64,000 nucleotides of DNA, from the NCBI RefSeq assembly GCF_011605345.1, contig NZ_JAAOXM010000014.1:62001-126000 (forward strand), given 5' to 3'. The notes under the pieces were generated by a model. The model saw only the letters and a program-made list of their open reading frames with translations, searched no databases and had not been told where the DNA came from. Below, one piece after another: positions 43,372-51,691 of this stretch; the first letter of the stretch is position 1; every line of letters starts with the position of its first letter. This DNA is from Burkholderia sp. D-99 (GTDB taxonomy: Bacteria; Pseudomonadota; Gammaproteobacteria; Burkholderiales; Burkholderiaceae). The translations under genes and the position numbers were made by a program.

Positions 43372-43425
43372 GTATTTCCTTGTTCGGGGCAGCGCACCTG
43401 GCGCGCTGCGTGCCCCGAATGATAC

Positions 43426-44469
43426 TCAGCTTGCGGTCGACGCGCGCGCAACCAGCTCGCCCGGCAACAGCGAGACGCGTACGTCGCCCGCCGCGCCGTC
43501 GATCCGCTCGTGCACGAATTCGACGGCCTTGTAGCCGATTTCGTAGGTCGGCTGCCGGATCGTCGTGATGCCGATCAGCTCGGCCCATTCCGGATCGTCG
43601 ATCGACAGCAGCGCCGCCTTCTGCTGCCACGCGGTGCCGAAACGCGCGCGCAGATGGCGCGCGATCGCGAGCGCGACCGGCGCGTTCGCGGCGAACAGCG
43701 CCGCGCGCACGCCGCGCCGTGCCGCGTCATCGATGCGGGCATCGATGTCGGCCAGCGCCGCTGTGACCGCGTCGGGCTCGTTCAGGTCGAGCACGACCGT
43801 CGACGGCACCGTCAGCCCGCGCGCCGCCAGTGCCGCGCGGAATGCGGCCTCGCGCAGGCGCCGCGAGCTGACGCGCTCGAACGGCTGCACGACGAAATGG
43901 ATTGCATCGAAACCGTGTTCAATCAGGTGCGCGAGTGCCGTCTCGATCGCGTCGGCGTTGTCGAGGCCGATCAGGTCGGCCTCGAAGCCTTCGACCGTCC
44001 GGTCGACGAGCACGGCCGGGATGCCGGCCCCGCGCAGCGGGCGCAGCACGTCCTCATCGGCGCCGAGCGCGTTGACGATCAGCCCTTCGACGCGGTAGGT
44101 CGTGAGCAGCTGCAGGAAGCGGCGCTCCATCTCGACTTCGTTCGCCGCGTGACAGATCAGCGGCATGTAGCCGAGTGCGTGGCAGGCGGCTTCGACGCCC
44201 TGCAGCACTTCAATGGTATAGGGATTGGTCAGGTCGGCTGCGAGCATGCCGAGCAGCCGGTTGCGGCCGCGCTTGAGCCCGCGCGCCATCTGGTTCGGCC
44301 GGTAGTTGAGCCGCGCGATGGCTGCTTCGATCCGCTGGCGCAGATCGGTGGACAGCACGTGCGTCTCGCCGTTCAGGTAGCGCGACACGCTGGTCTTGCC
44401 TGTGCCGGCCTCGCGCGCGACATCGCTGATCGTCGCCGGACGCGTCGTGGTTGGTTGCGAATTGGTCAC
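43426..44469 (-). CDS. ptxS: LacI-family repressor, PtxS-like (2-ketogluconate regulator)
   Basis: A 347-residue LacI/GalR protein starting at GTG 44469. The helix-turn-helix is at residues 12-34 (ATISDVAREAGTGKTSVSRY) with hinge helix NYRPNQMARGLKRGRNRLLG, followed by a sugar-binding core (MLAADLTNPYTIEVLQGVEA, FVVQPFERVSSRRLREAAFR). It lies at the end of the kgu operon and resembles PtxS of Pseudomonas, which represses kgu genes and is released by 2-ketogluconate. The perfect palindrome upstream of kguE is the expected operator. GAGG stands about ten bases before the GTG. Confidence 0.85.
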   Translation of the reverse strand: MTNSQPTTTRPATISDVAREAGTGKTSVSRYLNGETHVLSTDLRQRIEAAIARLNYRPNQMARGLKRGRNRLLGMLAADLTNPYTIEVLQGVEAACHALGYMPLICHAANEVEMERRFLQLLTTYRVEGLIVNALGADEDVLRPLRGAGIPAVLVDRTVEGFEADLIGLDNADAIETALAHLIEHGFDAIHFVVQPFERVSSRRLREAAFRAALAARGLTVPSTVVLDLNEPDAVTAALADIDARIDDAARRGVRAALFAANAPVALAIARHLRARFGTAWQQKAALLSIDDPEWAELIGITTIRQPTYEIGYKAVEFVHERIDGAAGDVRVSLLPGELVARASTAS

Positions 44470-44543
44470 TGTCGTGCCTCGCGACGTGCGATCCGCGCCG
44501 CTTCGTGAGCAGACGGACCTTTGTTGTTGGAAACGTAAGCCAC
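44466..44543 (-). CDS. Possible 25-residue leader peptide coupled to ptxS
   Basis: A minus-strand frame from GTG 44541-44543 encodes VAYVSNNKGPSAHEAARIAR-REARQ and ends in TGA that overlaps the GTG start of ptxS by four bases (GTGA). CAGGAG stands ten bases upstream of its start, immediately next to repeat array 2. It could mediate translational coupling. Small size makes the call tentative. Confidence 0.3.
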   Translation of the reverse strand: MAYVSNNKGPSAHEAARIARREARQ

Positions 44544-44559
44544 CCGGTGGAATCTCCTG

Positions 44560-44755
44560 TCGGTCCGCGTTAGCGCTTTAGCGCTTACGCGGACCCCATG
44601 CTTCGCGGTCGGTCAGCGTCAGCCCTTCACCGCTTACGCGGACCCCATGCTTCGCGGTCGGTCAGCGTTAGCCCTTCACCGCTTACGCGGACCCCATGCT
44701 TCGCGGTCGGTCAGCGTCAGCCCTTCAGCACTTACGCGGCCCCCATGCTTCGCCA
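44560..44755. repeat. Array 2 of 49-bp hairpin repeats (four units)
   Basis: Units begin at 44560, 44609, 44658 and 44707. The first is a perfect hairpin: GGTCCGCGT-T-AGCGCT-TT-AGCGCT-T-ACGCGGACC in structure, then CCATGCTTCGCGG. Later units carry substitutions, and the fourth ends in TTCGCCA. The array lies between kguD and ptxS on the minus-strand transcript, directly beside CAGGAG. Confidence 0.92.
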
Positions 44756-44994
44756 TCGATCGGTGCCGGCGCGGTGGCACCCGCCCCGGTCACGCGCAAA
44801 AGCAGTCGGCAGCATCGGACCTGGCGTGGATACCCGTCGCGGGACGCCGCCGGCATCGTGGCCGGACGCATCGATACGACGCGCGGGGATCATAACGCAG
44901 CCAGCCCTCCGGCACCAAGATCATCGACTCTAACGAAGCCGGCCCCCCCGCCGGCCGGACGTCGACTGCTGGCCGGCCCATTACCCGTCGCGGC
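44756..44994. other. Gap between repeat array 2 and kguD
   Basis: No gene is recognisable. Part of the kguD 3' untranslated region; I see no convincing terminator, so read-through into ptxS is possible. Confidence 0.4.
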
Positions 44995-45969
44995 TCAGGC
45001 GCGCGCGAGCGCATCCAGATTGACGAGATTCGTGCGCAGCGTGCCGGCCAGCGCGCCGACCAGGTTTTCCGCGGCGCAGCGCGCCATCGCATGGCGCGTC
45101 TCGTGCGTCGCCGAGCCGATATGCGGCAGCGCGACGACATGCTTCATCTGCAGCAGTGGCGAATCCGCCGCCAGCGGCTCCTTCTCGAACACGTCGAGCC
45201 CCGCGCCGCGGATCGTGCCCGCACGCAGCGCATCGATCAGCGCGGCTTCGTCGACCACCGGCCCACGCGACGCATTGATCAGGATCGCGCTGCGCTTCAT
45301 CTTCGCGAACTCGGCCGCGCCGATCAGGTGGTGCGTTTCCGGCGACAGCGGCACTTGCAGGCACACGAAGTCCGATTGCGCGAGCAGTTCGTCGAGGCTC
45401 ACGCGCCGCGCACCGTACTGAGTCTCCGCTTCCGCATGCGCGGACCGGTTCGCGTACAGCACCTGCATCCGGAAACCGAGTGCCGCGCGACGCGCGACCG
45501 CGCCGCCGATCCGCCCGAGCCCGACGATGCCGAGCGTCTTGCCCTGCACGTCGGTGCCGTACAGGTCAGGGCCGATGCTGCGATGCCAGTGGCCCGCCTT
45601 CACCCACTCGGCCAGTTCGACCACGCGTCGCGCGGACGCGAGGATCAGCGAGAACACCGTGTCGGCGGTCGACTCGGTCAGCACGTCCGGCGTATGCGCG
45701 AGCACGATCCCGCGCCGCGTGAGATCCGCGACGTCGAAGTTGTCGTAGCCGACCGAAATCGTCGACCACGCCTTCAGCCGCGGTGCGCGGTCGAGCATGT
45801 CCGGCGTGACCTTCAGGCTCGCGCCGATCGCGCCGTCCGCGTCGCCGAGCGCATCGGCGAGGGCTGCGACACCGTCGGCCTGCACGACGTCCGCATGTTC
45901 GCGCAGGTACGCGAGGACGTCATCGGGCAGCGGCTTGTACGCGACGATACGGGGCTTCATCTGATTCAT
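44995..45969 (-). CDS. kguD: 2-ketogluconate-6-phosphate reductase (D-2-hydroxyacid dehydrogenase)
   Basis: A 324-residue D-isomer 2-hydroxyacid dehydrogenase. NAD-binding GLGRIGGAVARRAAL (GxGxxG), the catalytic Arg/Glu region (STADTVFSLILASARRV, RGPVVDEAALIDALRAGTI) and the active-site His in LPHIGSATHETR are visible. By operon context it reduces 2-keto-6-phosphogluconate to 6-phosphogluconate, the last step of ketogluconate use. Start ATG 45969 overlaps the kguT stop by four bases (ATGA) and follows AAGGAAA; an internal ATG at 45960 is less favoured. Confidence 0.9.
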   Translation of the reverse strand: MNQMKPRIVAYKPLPDDVLAYLREHADVVQADGVAALADALGDADGAIGASLKVTPDMLDRAPRLKAWSTISVGYDNFDVADLTRRGIVLAHTPDVLTESTADTVFSLILASARRVVELAEWVKAGHWHRSIGPDLYGTDVQGKTLGIVGLGRIGGAVARRAALGFRMQVLYANRSAHAEAETQYGARRVSLDELLAQSDFVCLQVPLSPETHHLIGAAEFAKMKRSAILINASRGPVVDEAALIDALRAGTIRGAGLDVFEKEPLAADSPLLQMKHVVALPHIGSATHETRHAMARCAAENLVGALAGTLRTNLVNLDALARA

Positions 45970-47246
45970 TTTCCTTGCAGCGGCGCCGCGAGCGAATGCG
46001 CATCGGGCGCGTGGGGTTTGACGGACAGCGTGAGGATCACCGCAGCCACGAGCGCGGCGCTCATGAATGCGTACGACGCGACGGGCGAGCCGGTCGCACC
46101 GTTCAGGTAGCCGACGAAGTACGAGCCGACGAACGAGCCGAGCGCGCCCATGCTGTTGATCAGCGCCATCGCGCCGCCGGCGACGTTCTTCGGCAGCAGT
46201 TCCGGCACGATCGCGAAGAACGGGCCGTACGGCGCGTACATCGCGGCGCCCGCGACGACCAGCAGCGCGTACGAGATCCAGAAATGCGACGAGCCGAGCG
46301 CGTACGACGCGGCGAACGCGGCCGCGCCGATCAGCAGGAACGGCCACACGAAGCCGCGGCGCGAGCCGACCTTGTCGGACGCCCACGACGCCGCGATCAT
46401 CGCGATCGTCGCGGCGAGATACGGCAGCGCGGACAGCCAGCCGGTCGCGACCATCCCGAGGTCGGAGCCGTTCTTGACGATCGACGGCAGCCACAGCACG
46501 AAGCCGTACACGCCGATGCTCCAGCAGAAATACTGTGCGCACAGCTTGATCACGGCCGGCGAGCGGAATGCCTCGCCATAGTTGCGCACGGGCTTGATTG
46601 CTGCCTGCTCGGCTACGAGCGCGGCGTCGAGGTCGCGTTTTTCCTGCGCGGTGAGCCACGGCGAATCGGCCGGCTTGTCCTGCACGAGGAACCACCAGCA
46701 CACGGCCCAGAGCACGGCCGGCACGCCTTCGGCGATGAACATGTGGCGCCAGCCGAATTCGTGCACGAGATAGCCCGAGACGATCGACATCCACAGCACG
46801 GTGACCGGGTTGCCGAGAATCAGGAACGTGTTCGCGCGCGAGCGCTCGTTCTTCGTGAACCAGTTGCTGATGTAGATCAGCATCGCCGGCATCACGGCCG
46901 CCTCGACGACGCCGAGCAGGAAGCGGATCGCCATCAGCGACGGGATGTTGCTGACCACGCCCGTGAGCGCCGCGCAGGCGCCCCACAGGATGAGGCTGAC
47001 GAACACGAGCTTCTTCACGCTGCGGCGTTCCGCATAGATCGCGCCGGGGATCTGGAAGAAGAAGTAGCCGAGGAAGAACAGCGCGCCGATCAGTGACGAG
47101 AGACCCTTGCTGATCCCGAGGTCCTGGTTGATGCCGGCCGCGGCGGCGAACCCGTAGTTCGCGCGGTCGAGGTAGGCGAGGCTGTACGTGATGAAGACGA
47201 TCGGCATGATCGTCCACCAGCGGCGGGCAGCGAGAGTATTGGCCAT
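45966..47246 (-). CDS. kguT: 2-ketogluconate transporter, MFS family
   Basis: A 426-residue major facilitator of the anion:cation symporter group with 12 predicted helices. Signature SLAYLDRANYGFAAAAGINQ near the first helix, GALFFLGYFFFQIPGAIYAE (loop 2-3), RFLLGVVEAAVMPAMLIYIS and the second-half motif ASWASDKVGSRRGFVWPFLL are present. It imports 2-ketogluconate with protons. AGGAGA at 47254-47259 is the ribosome binding site, placed right beside repeat array 3. In Pseudomonas the same position in the operon is held by KguT. Confidence 0.9.
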   Translation of the reverse strand: MANTLAARRWWTIMPIVFITYSLAYLDRANYGFAAAAGINQDLGISKGLSSLIGALFFLGYFFFQIPGAIYAERRSVKKLVFVSLILWGACAALTGVVSNIPSLMAIRFLLGVVEAAVMPAMLIYISNWFTKNERSRANTFLILGNPVTVLWMSIVSGYLVHEFGWRHMFIAEGVPAVLWAVCWWFLVQDKPADSPWLTAQEKRDLDAALVAEQAAIKPVRNYGEAFRSPAVIKLCAQYFCWSIGVYGFVLWLPSIVKNGSDLGMVATGWLSALPYLAATIAMIAASWASDKVGSRRGFVWPFLLIGAAAFAASYALGSSHFWISYALLVVAGAAMYAPYGPFFAIVPELLPKNVAGGAMALINSMGALGSFVGSYFVGYLNGATGSPVASYAFMSAALVAAVILTLSVKPHAPDAHSLAAPLQGK

Positions 47247-47262
47247 CAGAATGTCTCCTATG

Positions 47263-47556
47263 TCGACCGGAGTTAGTGCTTTAGCACTTACTCCGGTCCC
47301 ATGCTTCGCGGTCGACCCGAGTTAGTGCTTTAGCGCTTACTCCGGTCCCATGCTTCGCGGTCGGCCAGAGTTAGCGCTTTAGCGCTTACTCCGGTCCCAT
47401 GCTTCGCGGTCGGCCAGAGTTAGTGCTTCAGCACTTACTCCGGTCCCATGCTTCGCGGTCGACCCGAGTTAGTGCTTCAGCACTTACTCCGGTCCTATGC
47501 TTCGCGGTCGACCCGAGTTTGCCCTTCAGCACCGACTCAGATCCCATGCTTGTACG
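47263..47556. repeat. Array 3 of 49-bp hairpin repeats (five good units plus one decayed)
   Basis: Units begin at 47263, 47312, 47361, 47410, 47459 and 47508. The first unit has perfect outer arms GACCGGAGT and ACTCCGGTC and inner arms AGTGCT and AGCACT around a TT loop, followed by CCATGCTTCGCGG. Units become less perfect with distance from kguT, and the sixth lacks the standard end. The array fills most of the 347-base gap between kguK and kguT. Confidence 0.93.
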
Positions 47557-47593
47557 ACGAAATGAGTCCGCGGATTGTGCCGTGTCCGGCCTC

Positions 47594-48586
47594 TCATTGC
47601 GCGGTGAAGGTTTCCTCTAAGCGATCGGCGCGATTGCTGACATTTTCGAACCGATCGAGCGCAGCACGGGTCGGCAGCCCTTCCGAGTCGCCGATCACCT
47701 GGATCGCAAGCGCGCCGATCCGGTTGCCACGCGCCACGGCCTGCTCGATCGTCTTCCCCTCCAGCAGCGCGCTGACCACGCCGACCGCGAAGCCGTCGCC
47801 GGCGCCCACCGTATCGACGACGTTCTGCACGCGCTCGCCCACCACCGTTCCGTCGCGGCCGTCAGCCGTCCGGTAGTACGCGCCTTGCGCACCCAGCTTG
47901 ATCACGACGCCGCGCGCGCCCTGCGCAAGATAGAAGCCCGCGATGTCGGCCGGCGTGTCGTGTCCGGTCAGTTGCCGCCCTTCGGCGATGCCCGGCAGTA
48001 CCCAGTCGGCGAGCGACGCGAGCGCGTTCAGCGTCTTCGTCATCACGTCGGCGGACGGCCACAGCGTCGGGCGCAGGTTCGGGTCGAACGAGATCGTCTT
48101 GCCGGCCGCGCGCATTTCGCGCGCCAACTTGAACGCGAGTTCGCACGACGTCGCGGAGATCGCGGGCGCGACGCCCGTCAGGTGCAGGTGGCACGCGCCG
48201 AGCACGTAGTCGGCCACGTAGTCGTCGCACGACAGGTGGCTCGCGGCCGAACCCTTGCGGAAATACTCGACGGTCGGGTCGCTGCCGTCGTCGTTGCGCG
48301 ACTTGAGCTGAAAGCCGGTCGGGTAACGCGGATCGACCGTCACGCACGACGCGTCGATGCCCTCGCGCGCCAGCGTGTCGAGCACGTAGCCGCCGAACGA
48401 ATCGCGGCCGACGCGGCTCATCCAGCCGACCCGGAAGCCGAGCCGCGACAGGCCGATTGCAACGTTCAGGTCGGCGCCCGCGATCCGCTTCGAGAATTGC
48501 GTCGCGTGCGCGAGATGGCCGGGCTCGGTCGCGACGAACATCGCCATCGCTTCGCCGTAGGTCACGACATCGAGTGCTGCTTTCAT
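47594..48586 (-). CDS. kguK: 2-ketogluconate kinase (PfkB family)
   Basis: A 330-residue PfkB-family sugar kinase. N-terminal GEAMAMFVATEPGHLAHATQ and the GG-type substrate motif KRIAGADLNVAIGLSRLGFR, and the C-terminal anion-hole signature DTVGAGDGFAVGVVSALLEG with the catalytic Asp, are all visible. It phosphorylates 2-ketogluconate to 2-keto-6-phosphogluconate after uptake. The protein resembles 2-keto-3-deoxygluconate kinases, so KDG is a possible alternative substrate; the neighbours favour KguK. Start at 48586 follows GGAGAG. It begins 28 bases after kguE. Confidence 0.88.
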   Translation of the reverse strand: MKAALDVVTYGEAMAMFVATEPGHLAHATQFSKRIAGADLNVAIGLSRLGFRVGWMSRVGRDSFGGYVLDTLAREGIDASCVTVDPRYPTGFQLKSRNDDGSDPTVEYFRKGSAASHLSCDDYVADYVLGACHLHLTGVAPAISATSCELAFKLAREMRAAGKTISFDPNLRPTLWPSADVMTKTLNALASLADWVLPGIAEGRQLTGHDTPADIAGFYLAQGARGVVIKLGAQGAYYRTADGRDGTVVGERVQNVVDTVGAGDGFAVGVVSALLEGKTIEQAVARGNRIGALAIQVIGDSEGLPTRAALDRFENVSNRADRLEETFTAQ

Positions 48587-48614
48587 GAATGAACTCTCCA
48601 GGATCCTTCCGCGG

Positions 48615-49379
48615 TCACGCGGTTGCGAGCCACGCGACACGCCGGCACGCGTCGCCCGCCAGGTCGGCCGCATCGAACGGAAACTCGATGCCGCGCGGCG
48701 CCTGCTGCGGCAGCGCCGCGAGCACGCCGGTCACGAGCGGGTCGTTCGGCGCCGGCGCGGCGGCGAAACGGCGCGCGCCCTCGCCCTCGACAGCCTTGCA
48801 ATGAATGTATTCCACATGCGGCGCGAGCACTTGCGCGCAATCAAGCGGCGCTTCGCCCGGCCATTGCCAGTTGCCGATGTCGAACGTCATCCCGAGCGCA
48901 TCGGGCAGGCCCGCCGCGGCCAGTGCCTCGAACAGCCCGCGAAACTGCGCGAGCGCGCCGCCGACCGGAAGCTGGCCGTTCTCGACCACCACGCGTGCCC
49001 GTGCGCCGCGCGACAGCGCGACGATGTCGGCCGCGTGTGCGTCGCCGGCGAAGCCGCCGAGCTGGAATTTCACGAAGCGCGCGCCGAGCGCGTCGGCTTC
49101 CGCGAGCGCGCCGCGCAATGCATCCGCGTCGAGCGCGCCCGTTTCCGTGTACAGGTTGGCCGGCGTCGAATAGACCGACCACAGCCCCTGGCCGGCCAGT
49201 TGCGCACCGAGCGCGGCCAGCGCGCCGTGCGCCGCATCCGCTTCCGATGCGAACAGCTCGCGCCGCACCTCGAAACCGGTCGCACCGGATGCCGCCGCGG
49301 TCGCGACGAATGCGCTGTGGCCCTCCTGACGCACGCGGTCCATCCCGAATGCGCTCGCCACGATCACGATGTCTGTCAT
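48615..49379 (-). CDS. kguE: KguE-like sugar phosphate isomerase/epimerase
   Basis: A 254-residue TIM-barrel protein of the AP-endonuclease-2 superfamily: ASGATGFEVRRELFASEADA, WSVYSTPANLYTETGALDAD, metal-ligand motifs VVVENGQLPVGG, GMTFDIGNWQWPGE and VEYIHCKAVEGEG. In the Pseudomonas kgu operon KguE occupies the first position and its biochemical role is not fully settled (putative epimerase). The start at 49379 is preceded by AAAGAGGGCAAA. The LacI-type operator lies 18 bases further upstream. Confidence 0.87.
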   Translation of the reverse strand: MTDIVIVASAFGMDRVRQEGHSAFVATAAASGATGFEVRRELFASEADAAHGALAALGAQLAGQGLWSVYSTPANLYTETGALDADALRGALAEADALGARFVKFQLGGFAGDAHAADIVALSRGARARVVVENGQLPVGGALAQFRGLFEALAAAGLPDALGMTFDIGNWQWPGEAPLDCAQVLAPHVEYIHCKAVEGEGARRFAAAPAPNDPLVTGVLAALPQQAPRGIEFPFDAADLAGDACRRVAWLATA

Positions 49380-49397
49380 TTTGCCCTCTTTCCCCGG

Positions 49398-49415
49398 AAT
49401 GGAACCGGTTCCATT
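49398..49415. promoter_or_regulatory. PtxS-type operator upstream of kguE
   Basis: AATGGAACCGGTTCCATT is a perfect 18-base palindrome with the central CG expected of LacI-family operators, and its core closely resembles the PtxS site TGAAACCGGTTTCA known from Pseudomonas. It lies 19 bases before the kguE start on the minus strand, where repression of the whole operon would act. Confidence 0.85.
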
Positions 49416-49550
49416 TGCTTGAGACGGATGGTGCGCTTCGCCTCGAACCCACGCCATAGAGGAAATCCCTAAGACGGTGCACGGCGCGAACGCGCGCCTG
49501 ACGACACGCATCGCGCGTGCCCGGTCCGGGTTCGGTCGTTCAGGCGAGGT

Positions 49551-50444
49551 TCAGGCGATGTCGTGCGCGAGGCTCATTTCGAGGAATTGCGCGGCGACCC
49601 GCGACGGCGCGCCGCCGTGCGGCACGAGGATGGAGAAGTGGCGCGTGAGCGGCGCGGGCGCGAGCGAGCGCAGGACGAGCGCGGCATCGTCGTGGCGCAG
49701 CGACATCGCGGACACGAACCCGACACCCATCCCGGCACGCACGGCCTCCTTCACGGCCTCGACACCCGCGATCTCGAATGCGACACGCATCGGCGCCGCG
49801 CCATGCGCGAACGCGCGCTCGACGAGTTGCCGCACGGCGGAGCCCGCCTCGCGCAATACGAGCGGATGCGCCGCCAGCGCGGCGAGCGTGACCCCCGGCG
49901 CGTATTCGGGAGCGGCCAGTGGATGCCCGGTCGGCACGATCGCCACGATCTCGTCCTCGCGCCACGCGTGCACCGCGGTGCCCGGCGGCAGCGCCTCGCC
50001 GGGCGGCCCTTCGATCATCGCGATATCGAGCGACGGCAGCGCCGCGACCACGTCGGCCGTGTTGCCGCTCATCGTGTGAATCGCCACGCGCGGTGCGCGC
50101 GGCTGGAACGCCGCGATCAGGTACGGCAACAGGTAGCTCGCGGGCGTCGTGCTCGCGCCGATGCGCAGCGTGCCGGCCTCGAGGCCGCGTACCGCGTCGC
50201 GAAACGCGCGCGCCTGCGCGAACGTGTCGCGCTGCGCCTTCGCGTACTGCGCGAGCTGTTCGCCGACCGGGGTCAGGCGGATGCCGCGGCCTTCGCGCTG
50301 GTACAGCGGCTCGCCGAATTCGTCCTGCAGCAGCCGCAGCTGGCCCGACACGGCCGGCTGCGACAGATGCAGCGCCACGGCGGCGTGGCTGATGTTCAGG
50401 TGTTCGGCGACGGCGGCGAACGTTATCAGTTGATCCGGGGTCAT
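49551..50444 (-). CDS. LysR-family regulator of the YeiH-type transporter
   Basis: A 297-residue LysR protein with the helix-turn-helix at residues 1-60 (QLITFAAVAEHLNISHAAVA, LSQPAVSGQLRLLQDEFGEP) and effector domain (GTLRIGASTTPASYLLPYLI). It is of the YeiE/CbbR-like group, which typically controls an adjacent divergent YeiH-type membrane gene. Here the YeiH gene is divergent, 112 bases away. The AT-rich intergenic part contains the palindrome ATATCGATAT (50498-50507). Confidence 0.92.
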   Translation of the reverse strand: MTPDQLITFAAVAEHLNISHAAVALHLSQPAVSGQLRLLQDEFGEPLYQREGRGIRLTPVGEQLAQYAKAQRDTFAQARAFRDAVRGLEAGTLRIGASTTPASYLLPYLIAAFQPRAPRVAIHTMSGNTADVVAALPSLDIAMIEGPPGEALPPGTAVHAWREDEIVAIVPTGHPLAAPEYAPGVTLAALAAHPLVLREAGSAVRQLVERAFAHGAAPMRVAFEIAGVEAVKEAVRAGMGVGFVSAMSLRHDDAALVLRSLAPAPLTRHFSILVPHGGAPSRVAAQFLEMSLAHDIA

Positions 50445-50497
50445 GGGGATAAATTATCGGCTTTCCGGATAGTTTATGTCACAAATCACAATTTTTC

Positions 50498-50507
50498 ATA
50501 TCGATAT
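50498..50507. promoter_or_regulatory. Palindrome ATATCGATAT in the LysR-yeiH intergenic region
   Basis: A perfect ten-base palindrome within an AT-rich patch (CACAATTTTTCATATCGATA) about 50 bases before yeiH. It may be part of the LysR-binding site or simply promoter-associated AT-rich DNA. Confidence 0.35.
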
Positions 50508-50556
50508 AACGAAATTAGGATTACAGCATCGCAACACGCTCCAACACGGTGCTTCC

Positions 50557-51624
50557 ATGTCCACTGCCCCGACTCCCCATCTCAGCCCCGCCGCGCCGTC
50601 AATGCGCGGCCAGTTGAACGGCGTGCTGTTCGTCGCGCTGTTCGCCGCCGCCGTCACGAGCCTGTCCCAGCTTCCCGCGATCGCGGGGCTCGGCCTGTCG
50701 CCGCTGATCGTCGGCATCGTCGCCGGCGCGCTGTACGGCAACGCGCTGCGCGACGGCATGCCGGCCAGCTGGGCGGCCGGCGTCAATTTCTCCGCGCGCA
50801 AGCTGCTGCGCATCGCGGTCGCGTTCTTCGGGTTGCGCGTGAGCCTGCAGGAAATCGCGCAGGTCGGGCTGCCGGGCCTGACGGTGTCGGTGCTGGTGGT
50901 CGTCAGCACGCTCGTGATCGGCACCTGGGCCGGCATGAAGATCATGAAGCTCGACCGCGATTCCGCCCTGCTGACCGCTGCCGGCAGCGCGATCTGCGGC
51001 GCGGCCGCCGTGCTCGCGTTCGAGTCGACGCTGCAGTCGAAGCCGCACCAGAGCGCGATGGCCGTGGGCAGCGTCGTGCTGTTCGGCACACTGTCTATGT
51101 TCCTGTACCCGATCGCGTATCACGCCGGGCTGCTGAACCTCGATCCGGCCGGCCTCGGCCTGTTCTTCGGCGGCACGATCCACGAGGTCGCACAGGTAGT
51201 CGGCGCGGCGAGCGACATCAGCCCGCAGGTCGCGCACATCGCGACGATCGTGAAGATGACGCGCGTGATGCTGCTGGTGCCGGTGCTGCTGGTGCTCGGC
51301 TGGTGGCTCGCCCGCTCGGCACGTGCGACGGCCGGCGGCGCGCAAGGCAAGCGCAAGGTGGCCGTGCCCTGGTTCGCACTCGGTTTCCTCGGTTTCGTGA
51401 TCGTCAATTCGCTGAACGTGCTGCCGGGCCAGGTCACCCACACGCTGAACGTGCTCGACACCTTCGCGCTGACGATGGCCATGACCGCGCTCGGCATCGA
51501 AACCCGCGTCGCGCAGATCCGCGCGGCCGGCCCCCGGGCACTGATGACCGGCCTGATCCTGTACGTATGGCTGATCGTCGGCGGCTACGGGATCACCTGG
51601 GCCGTGCAGCACTGGCTTGGCTGA
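50557..51624 (+). CDS. YeiH-family putative sulfate exporter
   Basis: A 355-residue membrane protein with about ten helices. Family features: SPLIVGIVAGALYGNALRDG, KLLRIAVAFFGLRVSLQEIA, AICGAAAVLAFESTLQSKPH, the motif GLFFGGTIHEVAQVVGAASD and FVIVNSLNVLPGQVT. UPF0324/YeiH proteins are proposed to export sulfate or sulfite-derived anions; the substrate is not proven. ATG 50557 (MSTAPTPH) is chosen over an upstream one that would include the promoter region. Divergent LysR is the likely activator. Confidence 0.88.
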   Translation: MSTAPTPHLSPAAPSMRGQLNGVLFVALFAAAVTSLSQLPAIAGLGLSPLIVGIVAGALYGNALRDGMPASWAAGVNFSARKLLRIAVAFFGLRVSLQEIAQVGLPGLTVSVLVVVSTLVIGTWAGMKIMKLDRDSALLTAAGSAICGAAAVLAFESTLQSKPHQSAMAVGSVVLFGTLSMFLYPIAYHAGLLNLDPAGLGLFFGGTIHEVAQVVGAASDISPQVAHIATIVKMTRVMLLVPVLLVLGWWLARSARATAGGAQGKRKVAVPWFALGFLGFVIVNSLNVLPGQVTHTLNVLDTFALTMAMTALGIETRVAQIRAAGPRALMTGLILYVWLIVGGYGITWAVQHWLG

Positions 51625-51691
51625 GTTGCCCGCCCGTGACACTTCGCGCGCCGCGCCCGACGGGATGGTCCCGCGGGCGCGGCGCAGTGCT

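Noticed and set aside
47399..47876. Plus-strand frames reading MLRGRPELVLQHLL and similar through the repeat arrays
   Set aside because: They arise from the CCATGCTTCGCGG tails of the repeats; the 49-base period shifts frame each unit and there is no family similarity.
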